Positions 34,977 through 43,457 of a stretch of 64,000 bases of DNA are shown piece by piece. The stretch's first letter is position 1. Every line of letters begins with the position of its first letter. The stretch lies in contig CAVSIE010000004.1 of the NCBI GenBank assembly GCA_963728045.1, positions 186,001 to 250,000 on the forward strand, read 5' to 3'. The position numbers were made by a program, and so were the translations under genes. The stretch is from VRUE01 sp963728045. GTDB taxonomy: Bacteria > Actinomycetota > Thermoleophilia > Solirubrobacterales > 70-9. A model generated the notes under the pieces. It did not search any database. It was not told the origin of the DNA and saw nothing but the letters and a program-made list of their open reading frames with translations.

Positions 34977-35735
34977 GTGGACATAGGGATTGGAGCGACC
35001 CTTCGCGAGGCGAGAAATCGCCGCAAAGTCGATCTTTCCGAAGTCGAAGCCGCGACCCGGATCCGGATTCGCTACCTGCGGGCGATCGAGAGCGAGGATT
35101 GGGACGTCCTGCCCGGCGACGTCTACGTCCGCAGCTTCATCCGCACCTATTCCTCCTACCTTGGGCTCGACGGCGAGCGGCTCGCCGACGACTACAGGCG
35201 CAGCGTTGCGGCGGCCCCGGCGGGCGCCGATGCCGCAGCGGCGATTCGCCGTCCGGCCGCCCCTCGGTCGCAGGCTCGCGGCCGCGTCGTCGCGGCAGCC
35301 GTGGTGGTGGCGCTGATTGGGCTGATAGTCGGCATCGGCCTCTTCACCGGCGATGAAGAGGATCCAGCGGTAACGGTGGACCGTGAGCCCAGCGGGGTCG
35401 TCGAGGCTGATGAGCCGGTTGAGGCCCCGCCGCCGGTCCAGGCTCGGCAGCCGGGGCTCTCGCTCGAGCTGGCCGCCACCGCGGAAGTCTGGGTCTGCGT
35501 GCTCGACGGCGGGGGTGAGCCACTGGTCGACGGCCAGATCCTCACCGAAGGAGCGAAGGAGGGTCCCTTCCGCTCCGGTAGCTTCACCGTCTCCTTCGGC
35601 AATGGTGAGGTCTCGATGAGGATCGACGGCAAGGAAGCGGAAATCCCGGCGACGTCAAGTCCGGTCGGCTACGCGATCGGCGAGAACGGCGAGCTCGAGC
35701 CGCTCGAGGACAGCGAAAGGCCGACCTGCCTGTGA
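34977..35735 (+). CDS. RodZ-like membrane protein with N-terminal helix-turn-helix
   Basis: 252 residues, GTG start. Residues 1-75 form a Cro/RodZ-type HTH (GATLREARNRRKVDLSEVE, then RYLRAIESEDWDVLPG). A membrane helix follows at about 103-125, then an extracytoplasmic domain (DUF4115-like; VWVCVLDGGGEPLVDG) with Cys pairs. This is the RodZ layout: cytoskeletal anchoring and cell shape. CACAAT (34965-34970) ends 6 nt before the GTG. It is followed by cinA, a frequent neighbour. Confidence 0.8.
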   Translation: MDIGIGATLREARNRRKVDLSEVEAATRIRIRYLRAIESEDWDVLPGDVYVRSFIRTYSSYLGLDGERLADDYRRSVAAAPAGADAAAAIRRPAAPRSQARGRVVAAAVVVALIGLIVGIGLFTGDEEDPAVTVDREPSGVVEADEPVEAPPPVQARQPGLSLELAATAEVWVCVLDGGGEPLVDGQILTEGAKEGPFRSGSFTVSFGNGEVSMRIDGKEAEIPATSSPVGYAIGENGELEPLEDSERPTCL

Positions 35736-35765
35736 CATATATCGCCGCCTCCTCTGCTCTCGCGA

Positions 35766-37091
35766 ATGCCTGAGGAATCAGATATGGACAGGCACTCGCT
35801 CCCGCGTCCGGGGGCGGCGGTGCGGGCGGGGGTGGTGGTGACCGGGACCGAGGTCCTGACTGGCCGGATCGCGGACCGCAACGGTCCCTGGATCTCCGAG
35901 CGGCTGGCCGAGCAGGGCATCGAGGTCGCCCACATCCTCGTCGTCGGCGATCGGCCCGACGACCTGGAGGCGGCGCTCCGCTTCATGGCGGCGGAGGGGA
36001 TGGACCTGATCGTCACCTCGGGTGGGTTGGGGCCGACCGCGGACGACCTGACTGCCGAGGTCGTCGCCCGCTTTGCCGGGCGCGAGCTCGTCCTCGACGA
36101 AGGAATGGAGGAGAAGATCGCCGCCATCCTCAACGTCTTCGCGCAACGAGTCAAAATCGACGCGGAGGCGCTGCGAGTGGCGAATCGCAAGCAGGCGATG
36201 GCGCCGGAAGGCTCGATCGCGCTCGATCCGGTCGGCACGGCGCCGGGCCTGGTGGTGCCCGCGGAAGGTCGCGTGGTCATCGTCCTGCCCGGCCCGCCGC
36301 GCGAGCTTCAGCCGATGTGGCCGGCGGCGACGGCCACCGAGCCGGTGCAGGCGGTCCTAGCGCGGGCCACGCCCCTGCACGGCTACACGCTGCGGATGTT
36401 CGGCATCCCCGAGTCGGAGATCGCAAAAAGCTTGCGCGAGATCGAGGCCGAGGGGACCGAGGTCTCCGCGGTCGAGGTCACCACTTGCCTACGTCGCGGC
36501 GAGATCGAGGTCGACGTTCGCTACCGCTCCGAGGCCGAGGCAGTGGCAGAGGCGCTGCGCACCGGCCTGCGCGAGCGTCACGAGCGCCACCTGTTCAGCC
36601 TCGACGGGGAGACGATCGACGCCCAGGTCGCCGGCCTGCTCGAGGGGCGTCGGCTTGGCCTGGCCGAGTCGTGCAGCGGCGGCTTGCTGGCGGCGCGGAT
36701 CACCAACCTCGCCGGCGCCTCGGCATACCTCGCCGGCGGCGTCGTCGCCTACTCGAATGAGGCGAAGGAGGAGCTGCTGGGCGTCGATGCCGGCCTGATC
36801 GAGACCCACGGGGCGGTCTCGCCCGAGGTTGCCGAGGCGATGGCGATCGGGGGCCTGGAGCGCTTCGGCGCCGACGTCGCGGTTTCTATCACCGGAATCG
36901 CCGGGCCAGACGGGGGTACGGAGGACAAGCCGGTCGGCTATGTCTGCTTCAACGCCCGTCTCGCCGAGGGGGGCAGCATCGCCCGCGATCCGGTCATCCC
37001 CGGGGGCCGCGCCGACATTCGCGAGCGCTCGGCCCTGGTCGGCATGCACCTGCTGCGGCTGCTGTTGGGCGGCGGCGAGGCGCCTCTCTAG
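35766..37091 (+). CDS. cinA: CinA-like nicotinamide-nucleotide amidase (two-domain)
   Basis: 441 residues. The N-terminal MoCF-like domain (VVTGTEVLTGRIADRNG, VTSGGLGPTADDLT, LPGPPRELQPM) and the C-terminal PncC-type amidase (LAESCSGGLLAARIT, ITGIAGPDGGTEDKPVG) match full-length CinA, involved in pyridine-nucleotide repair. ATG 35766 adds ~20 residues before the domain; ATG 35784 is an alternative. thpR and recA follow, as in other bacteria with cinA-recA linkage. Confidence 0.93.
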   Translation: MPEESDMDRHSLPRPGAAVRAGVVVTGTEVLTGRIADRNGPWISERLAEQGIEVAHILVVGDRPDDLEAALRFMAAEGMDLIVTSGGLGPTADDLTAEVVARFAGRELVLDEGMEEKIAAILNVFAQRVKIDAEALRVANRKQAMAPEGSIALDPVGTAPGLVVPAEGRVVIVLPGPPRELQPMWPAATATEPVQAVLARATPLHGYTLRMFGIPESEIAKSLREIEAEGTEVSAVEVTTCLRRGEIEVDVRYRSEAEAVAEALRTGLRERHERHLFSLDGETIDAQVAGLLEGRRLGLAESCSGGLLAARITNLAGASAYLAGGVVAYSNEAKEELLGVDAGLIETHGAVSPEVAEAMAIGGLERFGADVAVSITGIAGPDGGTEDKPVGYVCFNARLAEGGSIARDPVIPGGRADIRERSALVGMHLLRLLLGGGEAPL

Positions 37092-37124
37092 CGCCGTTCG
37101 GCACACACTTTTCACACAGCTGCG

Positions 37125-37153
37125 TTGTCTTGCGCGTCCGCTCGCCGTAGCGT
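37125..37153 (+). promoter_or_regulatory. Promoter of thpR-recA
   Basis: TTGTCT (37125-37130), 17-bp spacer and TAGCGT (37148-37153), ending 9 nt before ATG 37163. I find no CGAAC-N4-GTTCG SOS box here, which is unusual for a promoter that should serve recA. Confidence 0.6.
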
Positions 37154-37162
37154 GGCGGGCCG

Positions 37163-37750
37163 ATGGCTAAGGAGAGGCTGAAGAGTCCGCGGGCGCGTTT
37201 GTTCATCGCTCTCGACCTGCCCGATTCGGTCAAGGCGGGGATTGAGGCTTGGGGGCGCGGGGAGCTGAGCGACCCGGCCTTGCGTCCCGTGCGGCGCGAC
37301 GCGCTTCACGTCACGCTTGCCTTTCTCGGCTACCGGGCCGAGAAGGAGATCCCCCGGCTGGCCGAGGTCGTCGAAGGGAGCGGGGGCCCTGCGCCTCGAA
37401 TCGAGCTGGGGGAGCCGGTCGGCAAGCCTTCGCTGAGCCGCGCCCGCCTCTTCGCCCTGCCGGCGGATTCGCCGGCGGCGGTCACGCTGCAGGCCGAGCT
37501 CGAGAGGAAGCTGGCGGCGGAGCGGCTCTACGAGCCCGAGAAGCGCCCTTTCTGGCCCCACGTCACCGTTGCGAGGGTGCGACCCCAGGGGCGTGGCTCG
37601 AAGCAGCCGGCCCGCCTGTCCAAGCCTCCCGGCAGGCTCCCGCAGAAGCTTTTGCAGCCGTTCAGTGGCGTCCGGATGACGCTCTACCTTTCCAAACTCC
37701 AGCCGCAGGGTGCGCGATACACCCCGCTGGCCCAAGTCAAGCTGAGGTGA
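37163..37750 (+). CDS. thpR: RNA 2',3'-cyclic phosphodiesterase (2H family, ThpR)
   Basis: 195 residues. The two catalytic HxT motifs are LHVTLAFLG (near residue 53) and PHVTVARV (near 133), with the family start ARLFIALDLPDSV. It hydrolyses 2',3'-cyclic phosphates on RNA ends and was formerly called 2'-5' RNA ligase. It lies 5 bp before recA and is probably cotranscribed. Confidence 0.92.
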   Translation: MAKERLKSPRARLFIALDLPDSVKAGIEAWGRGELSDPALRPVRRDALHVTLAFLGYRAEKEIPRLAEVVEGSGGPAPRIELGEPVGKPSLSRARLFALPADSPAAVTLQAELERKLAAERLYEPEKRPFWPHVTVARVRPQGRGSKQPARLSKPPGRLPQKLLQPFSGVRMTLYLSKLQPQGARYTPLAQVKLR

Positions 37751-37755
37751 GAGAG

Positions 37756-38847
37756 ATGGCAGACAAGAAAACGACTTTGAAGGACGCCTCGGCAAAGGAG
37801 GCAAAAGCCAAGGATGCCGCGCTGGAGAACGCGGTCACCGGCATCAAAAGGGAGTTCGGCGAGGGCATCCTAATGCGCCTCGGCGCCGACAACGCGCTGC
37901 CCGTCGAGGCGATCCCAACCGGCTCGCTGGCGCTCGACTTGGCGCTCGGCATCGGCGGCGTGCCACGGGGGCGGATGGTCGAGATCTACGGCCCCGAGTC
38001 TTCGGGAAAGACGACGCTGATCTACCACATCATCGCCCAGGCCCAGGCGCTCGGTGGAGTCTGCGTCTTCATCGACACCGAGCACGCGATGGACCCGATC
38101 TACGCCAGGGCGATCGGCGTCGACACCGATGAGCTGCTCGTCTCCCAGCCCGACTTCGGCGAGCAGGCGCTGCAGATCGCCGACCGCCTGATCGCCTCGA
38201 CCGCGATCGACGTCGTCGCGATCGACTCCGTCGCGGCGCTGACGCCAAAAGCAGAGTTGGAAGGGCAGATCGGCGACCAGACCGTCGGCCTCCAGGCCCG
38301 CCTGATGTCGCAGGCGATGCGCAAGCTCGCCGGCAACCTCAACCGTACCAACACCGTCTGCCTCTTCACCAACCAGATCCGCGAAAAGGTCGGCGTCCAG
38401 TTCGGCTCTCCGGAGACGCAACCGGGAGGGCGGGCGCTGAAGTTCGCCGCCTCACAGCGTCTCGACATCCGCCGCATCGAAACCCTCAAGGAAGGAACTG
38501 AGGCGGTCGGCAACCGGGCGCGGGTCAAGGTCGTCAAGAACAAGGTGGCGGCGCCGTTCCGCCAGGCCGAGTTCGACATCGAGTACGGGACCGGCATCTC
38601 CCGCGAGGGCGAGCTGCTCGACTTCGGCATCGAGCACGACCTGGTTCGCAAGTCGGGCGCCTTCTTCTCCTACGGCGAGATCCGGCTCGGCCAGGGGCGC
38701 AACAACGCCAAGCAGTTCCTCGCGGAGAACAAAGACCTCGCCAGCGAGATCGAAGCCAAGGTTCGTGCTGCGCTGGGGATCGGCGCCGAGGGCGCTGCGC
38801 CGGCCCCTGAGCCAGAGGCGCCGGTGGCAGAGGTCAAAGCTGCGTAA
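37756..38847 (+). CDS. recA: Recombinase RecA
   Basis: 363 residues. Walker A GPESSGKTTL, the family signature ALKFAASQRLDIRR, L1/L2 region NQIREKVGVQFGSPETQ and the acidic C-terminal tail. It forms the strand-exchange filament and activates LexA. ATG 37756 follows a GAGAG ribosome-binding site and gives a normal N-terminus. There is no intein. recX, usually downstream in actinobacteria, is replaced by a small membrane protein. Confidence 0.98.
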   Translation: MADKKTTLKDASAKEAKAKDAALENAVTGIKREFGEGILMRLGADNALPVEAIPTGSLALDLALGIGGVPRGRMVEIYGPESSGKTTLIYHIIAQAQALGGVCVFIDTEHAMDPIYARAIGVDTDELLVSQPDFGEQALQIADRLIASTAIDVVAIDSVAALTPKAELEGQIGDQTVGLQARLMSQAMRKLAGNLNRTNTVCLFTNQIREKVGVQFGSPETQPGGRALKFAASQRLDIRRIETLKEGTEAVGNRARVKVVKNKVAAPFRQAEFDIEYGTGISREGELLDFGIEHDLVRKSGAFFSYGEIRLGQGRNNAKQFLAENKDLASEIEAKVRAALGIGAEGAAPAPEPEAPVAEVKAA

Positions 38848-38877
38848 GCCCACGCACGGCGCTAGGATGCCGCGCGC

Positions 38878-39147
38878 ATGAGCAACGGCGACCTCTTCTA
38901 CACCTTTGGGATCGTGCTCGCGGTCTCGGCCGTGGTGGTCACATTCCTCGGCCTGCGCGTGAAGGGCTTCCCGGGGCGGTTGGGGCCGGTCGTCGTCCTC
39001 TGGTTCGTGGTCTTCGTGGTCGGCTCGGCGACCTTCTCGGTCCTGCATTCCCAGGACGAGGAAGAGCACCATGAGCAGGAGGTCGGCCTGCCGCACGCCA
39101 CAGAGGAAGCCGAAGAGGAGGCCGCCGACGTCGAGGCAGCCGAGTAG
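38878..39147 (+). CDS. Small two-helix membrane protein
   Basis: 89 residues. Two membrane helices (about 8-26 and 38-55) flank a short basic loop, and a Glu/His-rich tail of about 30 residues ends the protein. The pattern resembles the small membrane proteins found with cytochrome c oxidase genes, but there is no such context here. TAGGAT (38863-38868) ends 9 nt before ATG, supporting expression. Function not recognised. Confidence 0.7.
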   Translation: MSNGDLFYTFGIVLAVSAVVVTFLGLRVKGFPGRLGPVVVLWFVVFVVGSATFSVLHSQDEEEHHEQEVGLPHATEEAEEEAADVEAAE

Positions 39148-39199
39148 CAAGCAGCGCCCGGGCTGGCGCCTCGCCGCTTCCCTCTAAAGTTTGGGCGCG

Positions 39200-40522
39200 A
39201 TGCCCAGCTTTCACGTAACCACGTTCGGCTGTCAGATGAACGTGCACGACTCCGAGCGCATGCGCGGGATGCTCGAGTCGCTGGGGTACGCGGAGGCTCT
39301 CAGCCGCGACCAGGCCGACTTGATCCTCTTCAACACCTGCTCGATCCGCGAGTCGGCGGACAGCCGCTTCGTCGCCCACCTGGGCGAGGCGAAGCGCCTC
39401 AAGTCCGAAGATCCGGAGCGAGTGGTCGGGGTCGGCGGCTGTTGGGCGCAGTCGGTCAAGGACGAGGTCTTCCAGCGCTTCCCCTTCGTCGACGTCGCCT
39501 TCGGCCCCGGCCAGATCCACAAGCTCGCCGAGTTCCTCAACTCGGACTCGTTGACGGCGCAGGGCTACTTCGAGTTCGAGGACTTCTCCGGCCACCTGCC
39601 GACCCGGCGCGAGCGCGAGTTCCAGGGCTGGCTGCAGATCTCGCAGGGCTGCAACTGCAAGTGCGCGTACTGCATCGTGCCCTCGACCCGGGGGCGCGAG
39701 GTGAGCCGCGATCCCAGCGAGCTGGTCACCGAGGCGGAGGGCCTTGCTGCGGACGGGGTCCGTGAGGTGACCCTGCTGGGGCAGAACGTCAACAGCTACG
39801 GGCGCGACCTGCCGAAGGAGGCACGGATCTCCTTCTCCGAGCTGCTGGCCCGCATCGACGCGGTGGAGGGAGTGGACCGCATCCGTTACACCAGCCCGCA
39901 CCCGAAGGACATGCGCGAGGACGTGATCCGCGCCCACGCCGAGCTGCCCTCCCTCTGCGAGCACATCCACCTGCCTCTCCAGGCGGGCTCCAGCGCCGTG
40001 CTCAAGCGCATGCGCCGCACCTACGACCGCCAGCGCTACATGGACCGCGTCGCGCTGATTCGCGAGCACGTCCCCGACTGCGCGATCACCACCGACATCA
40101 TCGTCGGCTTCCCCGGCGAGACCGAGGCAGATTTCGAGCAGACGATGGAAGTGGTCGACGAGGTCGGCTACGACGGCGCCTTCACCTTCGTCTTCTCGCC
40201 GCGCCGCGAAACCGAGGCGGCGGAGATGGGCGAGCAGGTGTCTCACCCGGTCAAGCGAGCACGGATGGAGCGCCTGGTCGAGCTGGTGCAGCGGCGGGCC
40301 ACGGAGCGGGCGGGGCGGTTCGTCGGCCGTGAGCTGGAGGTGCTGGTCGAAGGGCCCAGCCGGACCGATCCCTCGCGGCTGCGGGGGAAAACCAGGCACA
40401 ACAAGACGGTCCATTTCGAAGGGCTCGCCAGTCCTGGGGAACTCGTCGACGTGAAGATCGAAGCTGCCACCTCAACATCGTTGAGTGGGGTGGCGGCACA
40501 GCCCCTCACGCAGCTGGTGTAG
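39200..40522 (+). CDS. miaB: tRNA-2-methylthio-N6-dimethylallyladenosine synthase
   Basis: 440 residues from ATG 39200. The N-terminal domain has TTFGCQMNVHDSE, FNTCSIRE and GGCWAQ (the three cluster cysteines). The radical SAM domain has the CxxxCxxC motif in CNCKCAYCIVPSTRG, and a TRAM domain ends the protein. It methylthiolates i6A37 made by MiaA, the next gene but for the repeat. TAAAGT (39185-39190) ends 9 nt before ATG. The last ~15 residues come from a palindromic sequence (40461-40500) and look like an acquired tail. Confidence 0.95.
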   Translation: MPSFHVTTFGCQMNVHDSERMRGMLESLGYAEALSRDQADLILFNTCSIRESADSRFVAHLGEAKRLKSEDPERVVGVGGCWAQSVKDEVFQRFPFVDVAFGPGQIHKLAEFLNSDSLTAQGYFEFEDFSGHLPTRREREFQGWLQISQGCNCKCAYCIVPSTRGREVSRDPSELVTEAEGLAADGVREVTLLGQNVNSYGRDLPKEARISFSELLARIDAVEGVDRIRYTSPHPKDMREDVIRAHAELPSLCEHIHLPLQAGSSAVLKRMRRTYDRQRYMDRVALIREHVPDCAITTDIIVGFPGETEADFEQTMEVVDEVGYDGAFTFVFSPRRETEAAEMGEQVSHPVKRARMERLVELVQRRATERAGRFVGRELEVLVEGPSRTDPSRLRGKTRHNKTVHFEGLASPGELVDVKIEAATSTSLSGVAAQPLTQLV

Positions 40523-40636
40523 GGGCGGTGTCGGCGCCACCCTCCACTCAACTTTTTCGGTGGGGCGGAAGTGGCGGGGTTCCGGCCGGACGCCGAAAAA
40601 GTACAAGCCGTTCCGGGTAGTGCCGACACCGCCCTT
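40521..40636 (+). repeat. Nested inverted repeat between miaB and miaA (element C)
   Basis: Outer arms GGGCGGTGTCGGC (40523-40535) and GCCGACACCGCCC (40622-40634) pair perfectly over 13 bp and over 17 with wobbles. Inner arms ACTTTTTCGG (40551-40560) and CCGAAAAAGT (40593-40602) pair over 10 bp. Upstream, GTTGAGTGG...GGTGGC inside the miaB 3' end is itself nearly complementary to 40537-40552. One copy only in the window. Confidence 0.75.
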
Positions 40637-40648
40637 GACCGAGTGCCG

Positions 40649-41380
40649 ATGCACGTGATCGCCATATTTGGGCCGACGGGGGTCGGCAAGACCGGTGTCG
40701 CCATCGAGCTGGCGGAGCTGCTTCGCGGTCGCGGTGAGGACCCGGTCGCCATCTCGTGCGATGCGTTGCAGGTGTATGAGGGGCTGGGCGCGCTGACCGG
40801 TGTCGCGACAGCCGACGAGCAGGCGCGGCTTGAACACAAGCTGGTCGGGTTTGTGCCGGTGTCGCAGCCGTTCTCGGTCGGGGACTACATGCCACTCGCA
40901 CACGAGGAGATCGATGCGGCGCTTGGGGCGGGCAGGCGGCCGATCGTGGTGGGGGGGACGGGCCTCTATCTGAGGGCGGCGGTGGCGGAGCTGTCGCTGG
41001 TCAAGGCGCCGTCGGAAAGCGAGGACTCGGAGCTGTGGTCGCCGGAGACGCGTCACCCGACCACGATCTTCGGTTTGAACATGGACCGGGCGGCGCTCTA
41101 CGAGCGAATCGACGCTCGCACCGAGGCGATCGTCGCCGCCGGGGCCCGCGAGGAGGTGGTCGCGGCGGAAGCGAAGGGGCCCTCACGCACCGCCCGCGTC
41201 GCCCTCGGCTTCGACGAGTTGCTCGCCGGCGACGTCGAGCTGATGAAGAAACGCTCGCGCAACTACGCCCGTCGCCAACTCACCTGGATGCGCAAGATCC
41301 CCAACCTGCGCTGGATCGACCGCGGTGACCGTGACGACGCCGATGTCGCCGCCGCGATGGTCGCCTCGCTCTCCGAATAG
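40649..41380 (+). CDS. miaA: tRNA dimethylallyltransferase (short form)
   Basis: 243 residues, against about 300 usual. P-loop AIFGPTGVGKTGV, the catalytic/substrate segment SCDALQVYEGL in place of the common SMQVYRG type, GGTGLYLRA, and the C-terminal ARRQLTWMRKIPNLRWID. It adds the isopentenyl group to A37, the substrate for MiaB. ATG 40649 is chosen because upstream in-frame codons run through the inverted repeat. The insertion domain that grips the anticodon stem seems reduced. The stop TAG begins the -10 hexamer of the next gene. Confidence 0.92.
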   Translation: MHVIAIFGPTGVGKTGVAIELAELLRGRGEDPVAISCDALQVYEGLGALTGVATADEQARLEHKLVGFVPVSQPFSVGDYMPLAHEEIDAALGAGRRPIVVGGTGLYLRAAVAELSLVKAPSESEDSELWSPETRHPTTIFGLNMDRAALYERIDARTEAIVAAGAREEVVAAEAKGPSRTARVALGFDELLAGDVELMKKRSRNYARRQLTWMRKIPNLRWIDRGDRDDADVAAAMVASLSE

Positions 41381-41392
41381 GCTGCGCCGCGA

Positions 41393-42232
41393 ATGCGATT
41401 CGAGAAGTGGCAGGCCCTGGGTAACGACTACCTGGTCATCGAGGTGGAGGAGCTCCCGTGGGAGCTGAACGCGGCGCGCGTGCAGAGGATCTGCGATCCG
41501 CACTTCGGCCTCGGCACCGACGGCGTTCTGTTGCTCTCGCGTAACGACGATCCTGCCTATGTCGCCGAGCTGCGCATCTTCAATCCCGATGGGTCCGAGG
41601 CCGAGCTTTCGGGGAACGGGGCGCGTGAGGCGATCCTCTACCTACGCCGGCACGGCTGGACCAGTGAGGACACCTTCTCGATCCTCACCGCGGCAGGCCC
41701 GATCACGCCGACGATCACCTCCGAGCGGACCTGCTCGGTCGAGATGGGGCGGGCGGCAACCGCTTCCAAGGACTTTCCTTCGGGGGGCGCCGACGGCAGG
41801 GGAGCGCTGACCGCGGCCGGCCGCGAGTGGGCCTTCCAGCACGTCTCGATCGGCAACCCCCAGTGCGCGATCGACGTCGGCGACGAGCTGGAGCGGCTCG
41901 ATCTGGCCGCGATCGGGCCGGGGATCGAAGGCCACGAGCTGTTCCCCAACCGGACCAACGTCTCCTTCCTGCGCGCCGAGGGAAGCAGGGTGCGGGCGCG
42001 GATCTTCGAGCGCGGCGTGGGGGAGACGCTTTCCTCCGGAACCGGCGCCAGCGGCGCCGCGATCACCGCTTTCCTCAACGGCGCGCCAAGCCCGATCACG
42101 GTCGAGCTCGACGGGGGAGAGCTCGAGGTCGAGATCTCCGCTGATCTCGACGTGCGCCTCAGCGGCTGGGCGGAGCCGGTCTGCTCCGGTGAGCTCTCAC
42201 CGGAGCTGCTCCAGGCGCTCGCTGACCTCTAG
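41393..42232 (+). CDS. dapF: DapF-family protein lacking both catalytic cysteines
   Basis: 279 residues, with the full two-lobed diaminopimelate epimerase fold: FEKWQALGNDYLVI, GTDGVLLL, SGNGAREAILYL, SIGNPQCAI, and ETLSSGTGASGAA. In known DapF the two halves each supply a Cys (NGxRC and ACGTG). Here those positions are Glu79 and Ser215. All other family motifs are kept. The pairing with an LL-DAP-type aminotransferase gene argues for a role in diaminopimelate metabolism, but racemisation by the two-thiol mechanism is not possible as read. TAGGCT (41378-41383) ends 9 nt before ATG. Confidence 0.85.
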   Translation: MRFEKWQALGNDYLVIEVEELPWELNAARVQRICDPHFGLGTDGVLLLSRNDDPAYVAELRIFNPDGSEAELSGNGAREAILYLRRHGWTSEDTFSILTAAGPITPTITSERTCSVEMGRAATASKDFPSGGADGRGALTAAGREWAFQHVSIGNPQCAIDVGDELERLDLAAIGPGIEGHELFPNRTNVSFLRAEGSRVRARIFERGVGETLSSGTGASGAAITAFLNGAPSPITVELDGGELEVEISADLDVRLSGWAEPVCSGELSPELLQALADL

Positions 42233-42242
42233 GGTGCCCGCC

Positions 42243-43433
42243 ATGACAAACGCAGAGACGAAGCCCGGCATTGCTGCGCCCTCTAAGCGCGTCGAGGCGA
42301 TGCCGCCCTACATGTTCCAGGAGCTCGAGCGGCGGATCGCCGACAAGCGCGCCGCCGGCATCGACGTGATCAGCCTCGGCATCGGCGATCCCGACCAGCC
42401 GACCTATCCCCACGTGGTCAAGGCGATGCAGGAGGCGGTCGCCGACGGCGCCAACCAGAAGTACCCGACCAACCGGGGCCGGACCGAGTTCCGCGAGGCC
42501 TTCGCCGAGTTCTACGGCGAGCGCTTCGGGGTCGAGATCGACCCCGAGAACGAGGTGATTCCGGCAATCGGCGCCAAGGAGTGCATCTACAACCTCTGCT
42601 TCGCCTTCCTCGATCCGGGCGGAGTCGCGCTCGCCTCCGACCCCGGCTACCCCGTCTACACCGGCGGGCCGATCCTCGCCGGCGCGACCCCGGAGTTGCT
42701 GCCCCTGGTCCCGGACCTCGGCTTCGCCCCCGACCTAAGCGCGGTGCCCGCGGACGTCGCCGCGAAGGCGCGGCTGATGTTCATCAACTACCCCAACAAC
42801 CCCACCGGCGCGGTGGTCCCGGACGGCTTCTTCGAGCTGGTCGTTTCCTTCGCCCGCGAGCACGAGATCCTCGTCGTCCACGACAACGCCTACTCGGAGA
42901 CGACCTTCGACGACTACGTGGCGCCCAGCTTCCTGGCGACGCCCGGCGCCAAGGAGGTCGGTGTCGAGGTCTTCTCGCTCTCCAAGGGCTACAACATGAC
43001 CGGCTGGCGCTGCGCCGCGATTCTCGGCAACGCCGAGGCGATCCAGACCTACTGGCGGCTAAAGACCAACGTCGACTCGGGCCTATTCGAGGCGATCCAG
43101 CTCGCTGGCGCGGCGGCGCTGCGCGGGCCGAGCGACCCGCTACAGCGGATGAACGAGACCTACGTCCGCCGTCGCGACCTCGTCGTCAATGCCCTGCGCG
43201 AGATCGGCGTCGAGGTGGCGACCCCGAAGGGCACGATCTACGTCTGGGCGCCGGTCCCCGAGGGCCACACCTCTACCTCGTTCGCCGAGCTGGCGCTGGA
43301 AGAGGCGGCGGTCGTCGTCTCGCCGGGCTCGATGTACGGACCTAGTGGCGAGGGCTTCTTCCGCATCTCCCTCACCACACCGGACGAGCGCATTACCGAG
43401 GCGGTCGAGCGGATGCGCGAGCACCTCTCCTGA
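42243..43433 (+). CDS. dapL: PLP-dependent aminotransferase, LL-diaminopimelate aminotransferase (DapL)-like
   Basis: 396 residues, class I/II aminotransferase. GIGDPDQPTYPHVV, KYPTNRGRTEFREA, NYPNNPTGAV, DNAYSETTF and the PLP Lys in SLSKGYNMTGWR. The overall pattern resembles the DapL group, which converts tetrahydrodipicolinate directly to LL-DAP; aspartate aminotransferase or N-succinyl-DAP aminotransferase are the alternatives. The dapF neighbour favours DapL. TAGGGT (42230-42235), beginning with the dapF stop, ends 7 nt before ATG. Confidence 0.78.
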   Translation: MTNAETKPGIAAPSKRVEAMPPYMFQELERRIADKRAAGIDVISLGIGDPDQPTYPHVVKAMQEAVADGANQKYPTNRGRTEFREAFAEFYGERFGVEIDPENEVIPAIGAKECIYNLCFAFLDPGGVALASDPGYPVYTGGPILAGATPELLPLVPDLGFAPDLSAVPADVAAKARLMFINYPNNPTGAVVPDGFFELVVSFAREHEILVVHDNAYSETTFDDYVAPSFLATPGAKEVGVEVFSLSKGYNMTGWRCAAILGNAEAIQTYWRLKTNVDSGLFEAIQLAGAAALRGPSDPLQRMNETYVRRRDLVVNALREIGVEVATPKGTIYVWAPVPEGHTSTSFAELALEEAAVVVSPGSMYGPSGEGFFRISLTTPDERITEAVERMREHLS

Positions 43434-43457
43434 GGCGCTCGCGCTCCAGCGGCTTAG

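Noticed and set aside
37091..37163. LexA box in front of thpR-recA
   Set aside because: No CGAAC-N4-GTTCG or near match found between cinA and thpR, or between thpR and recA.
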